From Clostridia bacterium (GTDB lineage: Bacteria > Bacillota > Clostridia > Oscillospirales > CAG-272), in NCBI GenBank assembly GCA_900770605.1, contig CAAGKS010000012.1, positions 1 through 9,423 on the forward strand: 9,423 bases of DNA, read 5' to 3'. Each line of letters begins with the position of its first letter. The first letter of the stretch is position 1. Under the pieces are notes generated by a model that was given only the letters and a program-made list of their open reading frames with translations, was not told the DNA's origin and ran no database searches. The position numbers were made by a program, and so were the translations under genes. This document shows positions 1 through 6,497 of the stretch, one piece after another.

Positions 1-72
1 CGGACGACCGATGGTCGCCCATACGAGTAAACGTTCTTATGAGAAGAAAGCTAATAACGTAGTTTTTTGAAC
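1..72. other. Left edge without a recognisable gene
   Basis: No coding region can be supported here. Bases 2-19 can form a short bulged hairpin (CGACC/GGTCG arms at 5-9 and 13-17, with an extra GG/CC pair beyond a one-base bulge). It lies about 55 bases downstream of the small minus-strand gene. A T tract on the minus strand would fall outside the window, so I cannot say whether it is a terminator. Confidence 0.4.
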
Positions 73-375
73 TCAGCCCTCTACCTTTTTGAGCTCGTGC
101 TCAAGCCAGATGAGTCCCAGGTTAAACGCTTCGTAAAGTCCGTCCTTTGATCCCTGTCTGAGTATCTTGGACTGGTCCTTGGAATCTACTACCTGAATGA
201 GTATCTTTTCGGGCAGGTCGCCCTCTGCGGTCTTTTTATAAGACATTATTTCAAGAATGAGTATGCAGGCGTCAGTCATATCGCCGTAGCATATCGTTTC
301 CCCTTCTCTTACAAGCGGTTTGCCCTTATATTCAAGGTACTTGCCGCCTACCTTTTCTCTATTTTCAGCCGACAT
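73..375 (-). CDS. Conserved-looking small protein of unknown function (100 aa)
   Basis: I do not recognise a named family, although proteins with the same YLEYKGKPLVREG and ICYGDMTD stretches are, from memory, frequent hypothetical proteins in gut Clostridia. The product is a soluble, mixed alpha/beta-looking protein with no signal peptide, membrane segment or cysteine-based metal site (single Cys29). The N-terminal third carries the charged KYLEYKGKPLVREGETICYGD region. The middle is hydrophobic (ACILILEIM, then ILIQVVDS), and the C-terminus is a helix ending in LEHELKKVEG. The ATG at 375 is supported by AGGAGG at 390-385, nine bases upstream. A strong promoter at 416-444 serves this gene alone, so it need not be co-transcribed with tmcAL 65 bases upstream. 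That the gene is real is well supported; its function is unknown. Confidence 0.85.
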   Translation of the reverse strand: MSAENREKVGGKYLEYKGKPLVREGETICYGDMTDACILILEIMSYKKTAEGDLPEKILIQVVDSKDQSKILRQGSKDGLYEAFNLGLIWLEHELKKVEG

Positions 376-415
376 TTAAAACGTCCTCCTATCTATGCGT
401 ACTTCTAACCTATTA

Positions 416-444
416 AGTATATCACACAATTTACCAAAAGTCAA
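416..444 (-). promoter_or_regulatory. Sigma-A-type promoter of the 100-aa gene
   Basis: Read on the minus strand: -35 TTGACT (444-439), a spacer of exactly 17 bases, and -10 TATACT (421-416) preceded by TGA, an extended -10. The -35 box contains the TGA stop codon of tmcAL (443-441). Transcription would begin near 409, leaving a leader of about 34 bases with AGGAGG at 390-385. Confidence 0.85.
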
Positions 445-1616
445 GAATTTTCACCGATTTCAATATAAGCGTTTTTGCGCAATGCATCCGAGGCGGCGCT
501 TCTTTGAGGTCGGGCAAGTCCAAAGAGCAGATCGAGCTTTGCACTATGCTGATACTGCGCGCTCGCGCGGGGCGCGTCGGCAGGCTTGGTCACTACGGCT
601 AAGCCCCCTGCTCTGCGCTTGTTTGCAAGCAGCTCTCTGCCTTTGGCGTTTGCGCCAAGCAACGTAGTATATTCCGGCAACGTGTCAAGCGCGTCCGCGC
701 CAACTCCCGTCATACAGAACATCATCGCGCGGCGCACGTGGGCATCCGTATATCTCTTTGTTCTCACGCTCTCAAAAAGCTCCTTGCCGCTTCTGCACTC
801 AGCCGCCGCCGCGCAAATGCGGTTTGCAAGTCCGCCGCCTGCTTCGGCAACGCCCTCGAAATGCTCGGGGGGAGTAAGTCTGAAAAAGCACAGCGCGGCA
901 TCAAGCGCGGCGGCGACGTCGGTAAGCTCGCCGTTTTTATCTGCCGCTGAAAGCATTTGAGCGGTGGCGGTGGGCACGAAGGATCTTATCCTTTCAAGCT
1001 CCCCACGAGCCAAAAGCTCTCTTATAGCCGTTGCTGATGGGAATTCGCCCTCGCGCGCTTCGGTATCCGAATACGCCGCGCCTTCTCTTTTGACCGTCTT
1101 ACAGGCAAGATCAACTCCAAGTCTGCGCACTGCTCTTATATACGCCACGCCGAGCAGGTCGTTTGAACGGAGCTGCGGTATGCCTGCATCGACAAAGCAC
1201 TCGGAATACGCCTTTGCCGCGCCCATCGCCTTCTTTTTCTCCTCAAAGCTCTGCAAAAACTCCGCGCTCTCGCTGATATTTGCCGCTCTGCTGAGCAGCT
1301 CGATATCTCCGCACTCAGAGCCGAATAGCAAGGTATCCGCCACCTGACTTGCGATATAAACGCCTGCCGTTGCAAAATACTCCGCGCTTGAAGCACACCA
1401 AGGATAAGGAAGCTCCAGCGCAAGATCCACTCCGCTTCTGATCGCCGCCTTGCCGCGAGCGTATTTATCCGCTATCGCAAGCTCGCCGCGCTGGGTAGCG
1501 TTTCCGCTCATTACCACGCTCACGCTATCTGCGCCAAGCTCACGCGCTTTTTTTACAATATATTTATGACCGTTGTGCATCGGATTGAATTCACTTATTA
1601 TACAGTAATCAGACAT
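441..1616 (-). CDS. tmcAL: tRNA(Met) cytidine acetate ligase TmcAL (YlbM family)
   Basis: The predicted cytoplasmic enzyme uses ATP and free acetate, via acetyl-adenylate, to make N4-acetylcytidine at the wobble position of elongator tRNA-Met. The 391-residue length is normal for the family. The N-terminal nucleotidyltransferase domain shows FNPMHNGH (residues 10-17; His14 and His17 form the HxGH-like ATP site), SGNATQRGE (37-45), the ELPYPW segment (68-73), FGSE (98-101), NDLLG (152-156), KREGA (176-180) and SATAIR (194-199). The helical C-terminal half follows. The ATG at 1616 begins directly at the MSDYCIISEFNP strand and is served by AGGGAG at 1630-1625, eight bases upstream. The gene is divergent from ackA, whose product generates acetate. 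I found no convincing minus-strand promoter in the 139-base gap, nor a terminator after the stop, so read-through into the 100-aa gene is possible. Confidence 0.95.
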   Translation of the reverse strand: MSDYCIISEFNPMHNGHKYIVKKARELGADSVSVVMSGNATQRGELAIADKYARGKAAIRSGVDLALELPYPWCASSAEYFATAGVYIASQVADTLLFGSECGDIELLSRAANISESAEFLQSFEEKKKAMGAAKAYSECFVDAGIPQLRSNDLLGVAYIRAVRRLGVDLACKTVKREGAAYSDTEAREGEFPSATAIRELLARGELERIRSFVPTATAQMLSAADKNGELTDVAAALDAALCFFRLTPPEHFEGVAEAGGGLANRICAAAAECRSGKELFESVRTKRYTDAHVRRAMMFCMTGVGADALDTLPEYTTLLGANAKGRELLANKRRAGGLAVVTKPADAPRASAQYQHSAKLDLLFGLARPQRSAASDALRKNAYIEIGENS

Positions 1617-1684
1617 TTGATGCGCTCCCTTTTTTGTTTTTTACAGTTTTTACTGATTTTATGGATAATTTTTGTTTTTTTGAC

Positions 1685-1713
1685 TTGAAATGATGCCGAA
1701 AGTGTTGTATAAT
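1685..1713 (+). promoter_or_regulatory. Sigma-A promoter of ackA
   Basis: TTGAAA (1685-1690), 17-base spacer, TATAAT (1708-1713): five of six and six of six matches to consensus. Predicted transcription start is near 1720. The strength fits a highly expressed fermentation gene. It also means that the in-frame ATG at 1690 lies inside the promoter and cannot be the translation start. Confidence 0.9.
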
Positions 1714-1740
1714 ATACTTTGGACTAAATTTATTACTTAC

Positions 1741-1745
1741 GGAGG
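1741..1745 (+). promoter_or_regulatory. Ribosome binding site fixing the ackA start
   Basis: GGAGG lies ten bases before the ATG at 1756. An earlier in-frame ATG at 1690 would add 22 residues foreign to the acetate kinase family and lies upstream of the expected transcription start, so 1756 is chosen. Confidence 0.9.
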
Positions 1746-1755
1746 AATTTTTTAT

Positions 1756-2967
1756 ATGAATATTCTCGTTGTTAACGCGGGATCAAGCTCTCTTAAATAT
1801 CAGCTCATCGATTCCGTTACTCAGGAGGTTGGCGCAAAGGGCCTTTGCGAGAGAATCGGTATGGACGGCTCCCGCATCGAGCACAAGCAGCTCATCAAGG
1901 GCGTTAAGGCTACTCTTGAATCTCCTATGAAGGATCACGCTGACGCGATGAAGCTCGTAGTTAAGTATCTTACTGATGCTGAGTACGGCTGTGTTGCTGA
2001 TATGAGCGAGATCCAGGCTATCGGTCACCGCGTTGTTCACGGCGGCTCTTATTTCTCAAAATCCATTCTTATGACTGAGGACGTTCTCGCAAAGCTTGAG
2101 CTTTGCAAGGAGTTCGCTCCCCTTCATACCGTTGCTCACCTTATGGGTATCAAGGGCTGTCTTGAAACTATGCCCAACACCCCTCAGGTGCTCGTTTTTG
2201 ACACCGCTTTCCATCAGACCATGGAGCCCGAGGCTTATATGTACGCGCTTCCTTACGAGTACTATGAGAAGTACGGCCTTCGCCGCTACGGCTTCCACGG
2301 CTCTTCTCACAAGTACGTAAGCGCTGAGATGATCAAGCTTCTCGGCAAGGACGCAAAGGACACCAAGATCGTGACCTGCCACATCGGTAACGGCTCTTCC
2401 GTTTCCGCTGTTAAGGGCGGCAAGGTCATGGACACCACCATGGGCTTCACTCCCCTTGCAGGTGTCGAGATGGGCACTCGCTGCGGTGACATCGACTCCG
2501 CTATCGTTCCTTTCCTTATGGAGAAGGAGGGTCTCAGCTCCGCTCAGGTCAACGACGTTATGAACAAGAAGTCCGGCTTCCTCGGAATAACCGGTATCTC
2601 CTCTGACTCCCGTGACGTTGAAAACGCTTACAAGCAGGGCAACGAGAAGGCTAAGCTCGCGCTTGACATTCTCAAGCACCAGCTCAAGAAGTACATCGGC
2701 GGCTACGCTGCTGCGATGAACGGTCTTGATGCGGTGGTATTTACTGCGGGTATCGGCGAGAACAGCGCTCTGCTCAGAGAATTCGTTTGCTCCGATATGG
2801 AGTACGTTGGCATCGAGCTCGATCGTGAGGCTAACAACAACGCGTTCCGCCTTTCCGGTCCTATGATGATCTCCACCGAGACATCCAAGGTAAAGGTTTA
2901 CGTAATACCCACCAACGAGGAGCTCGTTATCGCTCAGGATACCGCGGCTATCGTTGAGGCGCTTTGA
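1756..2967 (+). CDS. ackA: Acetate kinase
   Basis: Converts acetyl phosphate and ADP to acetate and ATP, the substrate-level phosphorylation step of acetate fermentation (reversible). The 403-residue length and motifs are canonical: VNAGSSS with Asn7 (residues 6-12), GHRVVHGG with Arg92, FDTAFHQT with Asp149, the YGFHGSSH segment with His181, CHIGNGSS (208-215), GVEMGTRCGD with Arg242, GIGENS (332-337) and TNEE with Glu388. These match the catalytic and phosphate-binding residues known from the archaeal enzyme. Start codon, promoter and ribosome binding site all agree. Codon use differs from its neighbours: almost all lysines are AAG, with many CTT, GTT and GCT codons, which suggests selection for high expression. 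No phosphotransacetylase gene is adjacent, and the terminator directly downstream makes it monocistronic. Confidence 0.98.
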   Translation: MNILVVNAGSSSLKYQLIDSVTQEVGAKGLCERIGMDGSRIEHKQLIKGVKATLESPMKDHADAMKLVVKYLTDAEYGCVADMSEIQAIGHRVVHGGSYFSKSILMTEDVLAKLELCKEFAPLHTVAHLMGIKGCLETMPNTPQVLVFDTAFHQTMEPEAYMYALPYEYYEKYGLRRYGFHGSSHKYVSAEMIKLLGKDAKDTKIVTCHIGNGSSVSAVKGGKVMDTTMGFTPLAGVEMGTRCGDIDSAIVPFLMEKEGLSSAQVNDVMNKKSGFLGITGISSDSRDVENAYKQGNEKAKLALDILKHQLKKYIGGYAAAMNGLDAVVFTAGIGENSALLREFVCSDMEYVGIELDREANNNAFRLSGPMMISTETSKVKVYVIPTNEELVIAQDTAAIVEAL

Positions 2968-2991
2968 TCCAAACAGATTTTATCAATTTAC

Positions 2992-3031
2992 AAACAGGAC
3001 GCTTACGGGCGTCCTGTTTTATTTTATTTTG
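2992..3031 (+). terminator. Intrinsic terminator shared by ackA and the convergent dehydrogenase
   Basis: There are perfect 11-base arms, AAACAGGACGC (2992-3002) and GCGTCCTGTTT (3009-3019), with a 6-base loop. On the plus strand a T-rich tail follows (TTTT A TTTT A TTTT), giving a strong terminator 24 bases after the ackA stop. The same hairpin lies 12 bases after the stop of the minus-strand dehydrogenase, where the tail is only moderately T-rich, so minus-strand termination is likely weaker. Confidence 0.93.
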
Positions 3032-3979
3032 TCACTTATTTACTACGTTTATAGGCGCGCCTGCTACGAAAGCGCGGAGATTTTCCGCCACCATATCTAT
3101 AAGGCGCGTGCGGGATTCGTACGCCGCCCACGCGATATGGGGGGTGATGATGCAGTTACCGATATTTGCGAGCGGACAGTCCTTTGCCATAGGCTCTGCG
3201 GTAAGGACGTCAAGTCCTGCTCCCGCTATCCTGCCGCTTCTGAGCGCGTCTGCAAGCGCCTGCTCGTCTATAACTCCGCCGCGCGCTGTGTTGATGACGA
3301 ATGCGGTGGGCTTCATAAGCTCTATCGTATCCTTATTGAGCACGCGTGTAGAATCCTTATTGAGCGGACAATGGAAGCTGAGAAAATCGCTCTCTGCAAA
3401 AAGGCGCTTCTGTTCTACGAGCTCCACGCCATCTATCTGCTTAGGTGTGCGCGTATATGCGATGACCTTCATTCCGAATGCGAGCGCCACGCGGGCTACA
3501 GACGTGCCGATAGCGCCAAGACCGTATATGCCAAGCGTTTTGCCTGCAAGCTCACGGACAGGATAGCTAAGGTACGAGAACTGCTCCGCTCTCTGCCAGT
3601 CTCCTGCCGCTACGGACGACGAATACCTTGACGTGCTTGACGCCAGGTCAAGCATAAGCGAGAAGGTTATCTGCGTTACCGAGCTTGTGGAATATCCCGG
3701 GACGTTGCAGACTACTATCCCCTTTTGCTTTGCATATTCGGTATCTATGTTATTATAGCCTGTGGCGAAAAGTCCGATAAATTTCAGCGCGGTGGCGTCC
3801 ATTATCTCCTTATCTATCACCGCTTTGTTGACTATCACGGCGTCCGCTCCTTCAAGCGCCTTTATGATCTGCGGCTTCGTGAGCAGGTCATAATACGTTA
3901 CCTCACCGCAGCATTCAAGGGGAGAGAGGTCAACGTCACCCGTGGTCACGGTACATTTATCAAGCACTACTGTTTTCAT
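3032..3979 (-). CDS. D-2-hydroxyacid dehydrogenase (glycerate dehydrogenase/hydroxypyruvate reductase-like)
   Basis: This cytoplasmic oxidoreductase reversibly reduces a 2-keto acid to a D-2-hydroxy acid; the exact substrate (hydroxypyruvate, glyoxylate, phenylpyruvate or another) cannot be read from sequence. The 315 residues carry the family's bilobal fold: an N-terminal substrate lobe with FATGYNNID (71-79), then the nucleotide lobe with GLGAIG (153-158), NTARGG (230-235, catalytic Arg233), GLDVLTAEP (255-263, Asp257 and catalytic Glu262) and ITPHIAW (278-284, catalytic His281). At the end of the second Rossmann strand the usual acidic residue is replaced by Thr176-Arg177 (AYTRTPK), which favours NADPH over NADH. 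An ATG at 3991 exists, but the ATG at 3979 has GGAGA at 3989-3985, five bases upstream, and begins at the first beta strand (MKTVVLD), so it is preferred. The gene has its own promoter and is convergent with ackA. Confidence 0.92.
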   Translation of the reverse strand: MKTVVLDKCTVTTGDVDLSPLECCGEVTYYDLLTKPQIIKALEGADAVIVNKAVIDKEIMDATALKFIGLFATGYNNIDTEYAKQKGIVVCNVPGYSTSSVTQITFSLMLDLASSTSRYSSSVAAGDWQRAEQFSYLSYPVRELAGKTLGIYGLGAIGTSVARVALAFGMKVIAYTRTPKQIDGVELVEQKRLFAESDFLSFHCPLNKDSTRVLNKDTIELMKPTAFVINTARGGVIDEQALADALRSGRIAGAGLDVLTAEPMAKDCPLANIGNCIITPHIAWAAYESRTRLIDMVAENLRAFVAGAPINVVNK

Positions 3980-3984
3980 ACGTT

Positions 3985-3989
3985 TCTCC
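3985..3989 (-). promoter_or_regulatory. Ribosome binding site deciding the dehydrogenase start
   Basis: GGAGA on the minus strand, five bases before the ATG at 3979. It overlaps the upstream in-frame ATG at 3991-3989, which has no Shine-Dalgarno sequence of its own; the start four codons further in is therefore favoured. Confidence 0.75.
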
Positions 3990-4017
3990 ATTCGAGCAAT
4001 GAAAATTCTTTAAGAAA

Positions 4018-4046
4018 AGTATATCACGCCCGTTAGATTTTGTCAA
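4018..4046 (-). promoter_or_regulatory. Near-consensus sigma-A promoter of the dehydrogenase gene
   Basis: Minus strand: TTGACA (4046-4041, perfect), 17-base spacer, TATACT (4023-4018) with an upstream TGA extended -10. It fits into the 71-base gap after rlmA, with the -35 box four bases from the rlmA stop. A six-base inverted repeat (TCAAAT, 4-base gap, ATTTGA; 4043-4058) overlaps the -35 box and could be an operator, though this is weak evidence. Confidence 0.9.
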
Positions 4047-4050
4047 ATGT

Positions 4051-4893
4051 TTATTTGATCTTATATACGGAAAGCAATACGTCCACCTCGGTGGTAAGGC
4101 GCTCAACGCTCGCCAGCTTTTCGGCGTCCTGAGGTGAGGTGCGCCAATAATACGGCGTCATTGCGAAAAGGCTTTGGACGTCGGCGTTACCTACTACCTC
4201 TATCGAATAGCTTACGCGGCGCTGTGCGACCATTTTCATATCAGCGGGCATATCGGCGCGCTCGGTATTTACGTGAACGTCGGAATATATCGCCCTTTTG
4301 AGCCCGAGCAGATGGTCCTCACCTGCCGCGGCTACTATCAGGCAACCGTCCTCTGCGAGCTTGGTGGCAAAATGATCTGCCGCGCACGGCGCAAAAACGC
4401 TTATGAGCGCGCCGAGTGAGCGGTCCTTTACGGGAAGCTCGAACACGCTCGCCGTTGCGAAGAACGCGTTATCAAGTCCGTCTCGCGCCGCTCTTTTAGC
4501 GGCGGCGTCCGTTGCGAATTTAGATAGGTCAACGCCGATGACGGAATATCCCTCTCTCGCCACTGTGCAGCTATAATATCCCTCTCCGCAGCCGCCGTCA
4601 AGCACGGGCGCATCCTTGGGAGCGAACTCGCTGACAAGCTCCGCGAGCGCCTTTGCAACGGGAAGATAATATTGCTTATTCAAAAACTCGGTGCGCGCTC
4701 TTACGGCTTGCTTGGAGTCCCCTCCTCCGCTCTGGCGCGGAGCGCAAAGGTTGACGTAGCCGCCGCTCGCGAAGTCAAAGCAGTGCTTACGCGCGCCCTG
4801 ACAAACGAGGCTCGCGCCCTGAACGCTCATTTCACTATGGCAAAGGGGGCAACTAAGTGCCCTCTGAATAATTTTATCGTTTAAAATCCTCAT
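4051..4893 (-). CDS. rlmA: 23S rRNA (guanine-N1)-methyltransferase, RlmA family
   Basis: SAM-dependent methylation of a guanine in hairpin 35 of 23S rRNA: G745 for the Gram-negative enzyme, G748 for the Gram-positive RlmA(II)/TlrB type, which can affect tylosin-type macrolide binding. The 280 residues show the family zinc site, CPLC (Cys15, Cys18) with Cys31 and His37 before FDFASGGYVNL. The class I methyltransferase core follows: VLDGGCGEGYYS (motif I, 97-108), VIGVDLS (118-124), the SVFAPCAADHF segment (165-175), and the family-typical MTPYYWRTSP (245-254). The spacing Cys31-x5-His37 is two residues longer than the E. coli sequence I recall. The ATG at 4893 is chosen because GAGG at 4901-4898 precedes it; in-frame ATGs further upstream lack a binding site. 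The start overlaps the kinase gene by 20 bases, which suggests translational coupling. Confidence 0.9.
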   Translation of the reverse strand: MRILNDKIIQRALSCPLCHSEMSVQGASLVCQGARKHCFDFASGGYVNLCAPRQSGGGDSKQAVRARTEFLNKQYYLPVAKALAELVSEFAPKDAPVLDGGCGEGYYSCTVAREGYSVIGVDLSKFATDAAAKRAARDGLDNAFFATASVFELPVKDRSLGALISVFAPCAADHFATKLAEDGCLIVAAAGEDHLLGLKRAIYSDVHVNTERADMPADMKMVAQRRVSYSIEVVGNADVQSLFAMTPYYWRTSPQDAEKLASVERLTTEVDVLLSVYKIK

Positions 4894-6466
4894 AGGTCCT
4901 CTTCTCATTATTGTCATATTCAGCGTCAATGACATCAGTATGCTCGCTGAGCGGAAGCTCAAACCAGAAGGTAGCGCCTCTGCCTACCGCGCTCTCAACG
5001 CCAAAGAATGCGTTATGCTGCTCGAGTATCTCCTTGACTATGGAAAGTCCAAGTCCCGTGCCGATCTCGGCTCGTTTATGCACCTTATCCACGCGGTAAT
5101 ATCTATACCATATCTGCGAGAGATTTTCAGGCGCGATGCCCTCTCCCGTATCGGTGATGCTTATTCTCACGCTGATCGGCGTGCATTGCTGACGGACTAC
5201 CACCCTTTTATCCTCGCCTGTATAGTTTATCGCGTTATTGATGAGGTTATATATTACCTGCAATATCATTCCTCTGTCTGCGATAACGAGCGCGTCCTTA
5301 TCCGTGATGAGATCTATACGGTAGCCCTCCTGCATTCTGAGCTTTTCGTATCGGAGCAAGGTATCTCTTACCGTGTCCGTTATACTGAAGCACTCGTGAT
5401 GCAGATTTCTGTTGCCCGAGCGTATCCTCGAAAGATCGAGCATATCGTTTACAAGCTCGGAAAGACGTGTCGTCTCGTCAATTATGACCTGCACGTTCTC
5501 GGGCGTATTTTCTCCCGGTATGTCTCTTATGACCTCACTGTACCCCTTGATCATAGTAAGAGGAGTTCTGAGGTCGTGCGAGATATTGGAGATAAGCTCC
5601 TTTTGCAGATTATCTATCTTAGCAAGCTCGGCAGAAGCGTAGTTAAGCGTTTCTGCAAGCTCGTTTATCTCACGGTAGCCGTGACCTGCAAACTCCGCAT
5701 CATAGTTGCCCTGGGCAAGTCGTTTTGCGGCATCGTTCATCTTCAAGAACGGCTTGGTGATCATTTTGGATATGATCGCAACGAGCACGAGCGCGATGAG
5801 AAGCATGGCAATGCCTATGAAGGTAAACTGATTACGAAGCAGATTTACGGTAGTCTGCAAGGGGGTAAGGTTGGCGAATTGAAGCACCATATATTCAGCG
5901 TCACCCACACGCTCCACTCTGACGTACAGCGTTCCGATAGGCTCATCGTAATTAGTCACCCTCGGAAAATCCTCGCCGTCACCTGAGTTATCCCTGATCA
6001 CCTTGAACGACGCGCCGTACGAGAACTGATCTATCGGCACGGTGGCAATATACGTGCCGCCGTTTCCGATCGCCTTATCGTAAAGAACGTCGACCTCAGG
6101 CGTGAGCATCGCCAGCGCCGCAACTCCCGTATTAGTGTGCTTGGTCACCCACTCCGACTTATCGGCATCTACGCGCATCACCCAGAGGTCAAGCACGTAA
6201 TCCTCGGCAAGCACCTCTGCCGTTTCTTCGACGTTTTCCTCTGTGCTCAATGCCTCGTATATTTTATTTGCGGCATCGTCAAGCTCGAAAAATTTGGTGT
6301 TCTGATAGAAAAAGCTGAGCATTCCAACCTGCAAAAACCATATACTGAGCAAAACGCAAACGATAAATACCGCGATTATCACGTATATCTTCGTGCGCAA
6401 GCCAATGCTTGACTTTTTATTTTTTTCACGAGCGTTTTTCGGCGTAAGACTTTTGACGTTTTTCAA
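4874..6466 (-). CDS. Two-transmembrane sensor histidine kinase (HAMP-HisKA-HATPase)
   Basis: Membrane sensor of a two-component system, predicted to autophosphorylate on a histidine and phosphorylate the response regulator encoded just upstream. The 530 residues contain a basic N-terminus (1-26), a membrane helix at about 27-51, an extracytoplasmic sensor region of about 160 residues (52-213) that I cannot assign to a named family, a second helix at about 214-236, HAMP (about 234-287), HisKA with SHDLRTP (His297), and HATPase_c with N-box NLINNAINY (407-415), G1 DTGEGI (439-444), F-box-like IWYRYYRVD and G2 GTGLGLS (469-475). The start codon is TTG at 6466, supported by AGAGGA at 6479-6474, seven bases upstream. 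It lies 31 bases after the regulator stop. CssS-like secretion-stress sensing is suggested by the htrA neighbour, not shown. Confidence 0.95.
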   Translation of the reverse strand: MKNVKSLTPKNAREKNKKSSIGLRTKIYVIIAVFIVCVLLSIWFLQVGMLSFFYQNTKFFELDDAANKIYEALSTEENVEETAEVLAEDYVLDLWVMRVDADKSEWVTKHTNTGVAALAMLTPEVDVLYDKAIGNGGTYIATVPIDQFSYGASFKVIRDNSGDGEDFPRVTNYDEPIGTLYVRVERVGDAEYMVLQFANLTPLQTTVNLLRNQFTFIGIAMLLIALVLVAIISKMITKPFLKMNDAAKRLAQGNYDAEFAGHGYREINELAETLNYASAELAKIDNLQKELISNISHDLRTPLTMIKGYSEVIRDIPGENTPENVQVIIDETTRLSELVNDMLDLSRIRSGNRNLHHECFSITDTVRDTLLRYEKLRMQEGYRIDLITDKDALVIADRGMILQVIYNLINNAINYTGEDKRVVVRQQCTPISVRISITDTGEGIAPENLSQIWYRYYRVDKVHKRAEIGTGLGLSIVKEILEQHNAFFGVESAVGRGATFWFELPLSEHTDVIDAEYDNNEKRTYEDFKR

Positions 6467-6473
6467 GATAGTA

Positions 6474-6479
6474 TCCTCT
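6474..6479 (-). promoter_or_regulatory. Ribosome binding site supporting the TTG start of the kinase
   Basis: AGAGGA seven bases upstream of TTG at 6466-6464. No in-frame ATG near this position gives a better start, and the TTG places a typical short basic cytoplasmic tail before the first membrane helix. Confidence 0.75.
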
Positions 6480-6497
6480 GACTGAAATTATTTACAC

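Larger units (their letters stand above)
1617..1755. other. Divergent tmcAL/ackA intergenic region
   Basis: This AT-rich spacer carries the ackA promoter (1685-1713), the ackA ribosome binding site (1741-1745) and the tmcAL ribosome binding site (1625-1630, minus strand). On the minus strand the best -10-like elements, for example TAAAAT at 1661-1656, lack a matching -35, so the tmcAL promoter is not assigned. The roughly 35-base ackA leader is too short for a riboswitch. Confidence 0.6.

Noticed and set aside
1..20. Bulged hairpin at the left edge as a terminator for the 100-aa gene
   Set aside because: The stem is only about seven pairs with a bulge, and any T tract would fall outside the window.
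1642..1655. Small hairpin (CAGT/ACTG with a 4-base loop) in the tmcAL leader
   Set aside because: A four-base stem in AT-rich DNA is expected by chance; no riboswitch or attenuator structure is visible.
1690..1755. 22-residue N-terminal extension of acetate kinase from an upstream ATG
   Set aside because: The upstream ATG lies between the -35 and -10 boxes of the promoter, and the family starts at MxILVxNxGSSS; GGAGG precedes the ATG at 1756.
2056..2679. Minus-strand open frame (207 codons) opposite ackA
   Set aside because: It is an antisense shadow of a highly biased gene, with no binding site and no family motif.
2954..3631. Plus-strand open frames beginning at the end of ackA and opposing the dehydrogenase gene
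   Set aside because: They run through the ackA terminator hairpin and read the dehydrogenase gene backwards, and their translations are Arg/Cys-rich with no domain.
4894..4962. Longer RlmA start inside the kinase gene
   Set aside because: The extra residues have no Shine-Dalgarno sequence and would simply re-read kinase coding sequence; the ATG at 4893 has GAGG upstream and gives a normal family length.
4940..5986. Long plus-strand open frame (348 codons) antisense to the histidine kinase gene
   Set aside because: It has no recognisable domain or ribosome binding site, and it lies wholly opposite the kinase gene with all its conserved motifs. Its composition fits a shadow created by the kinase codon bias.
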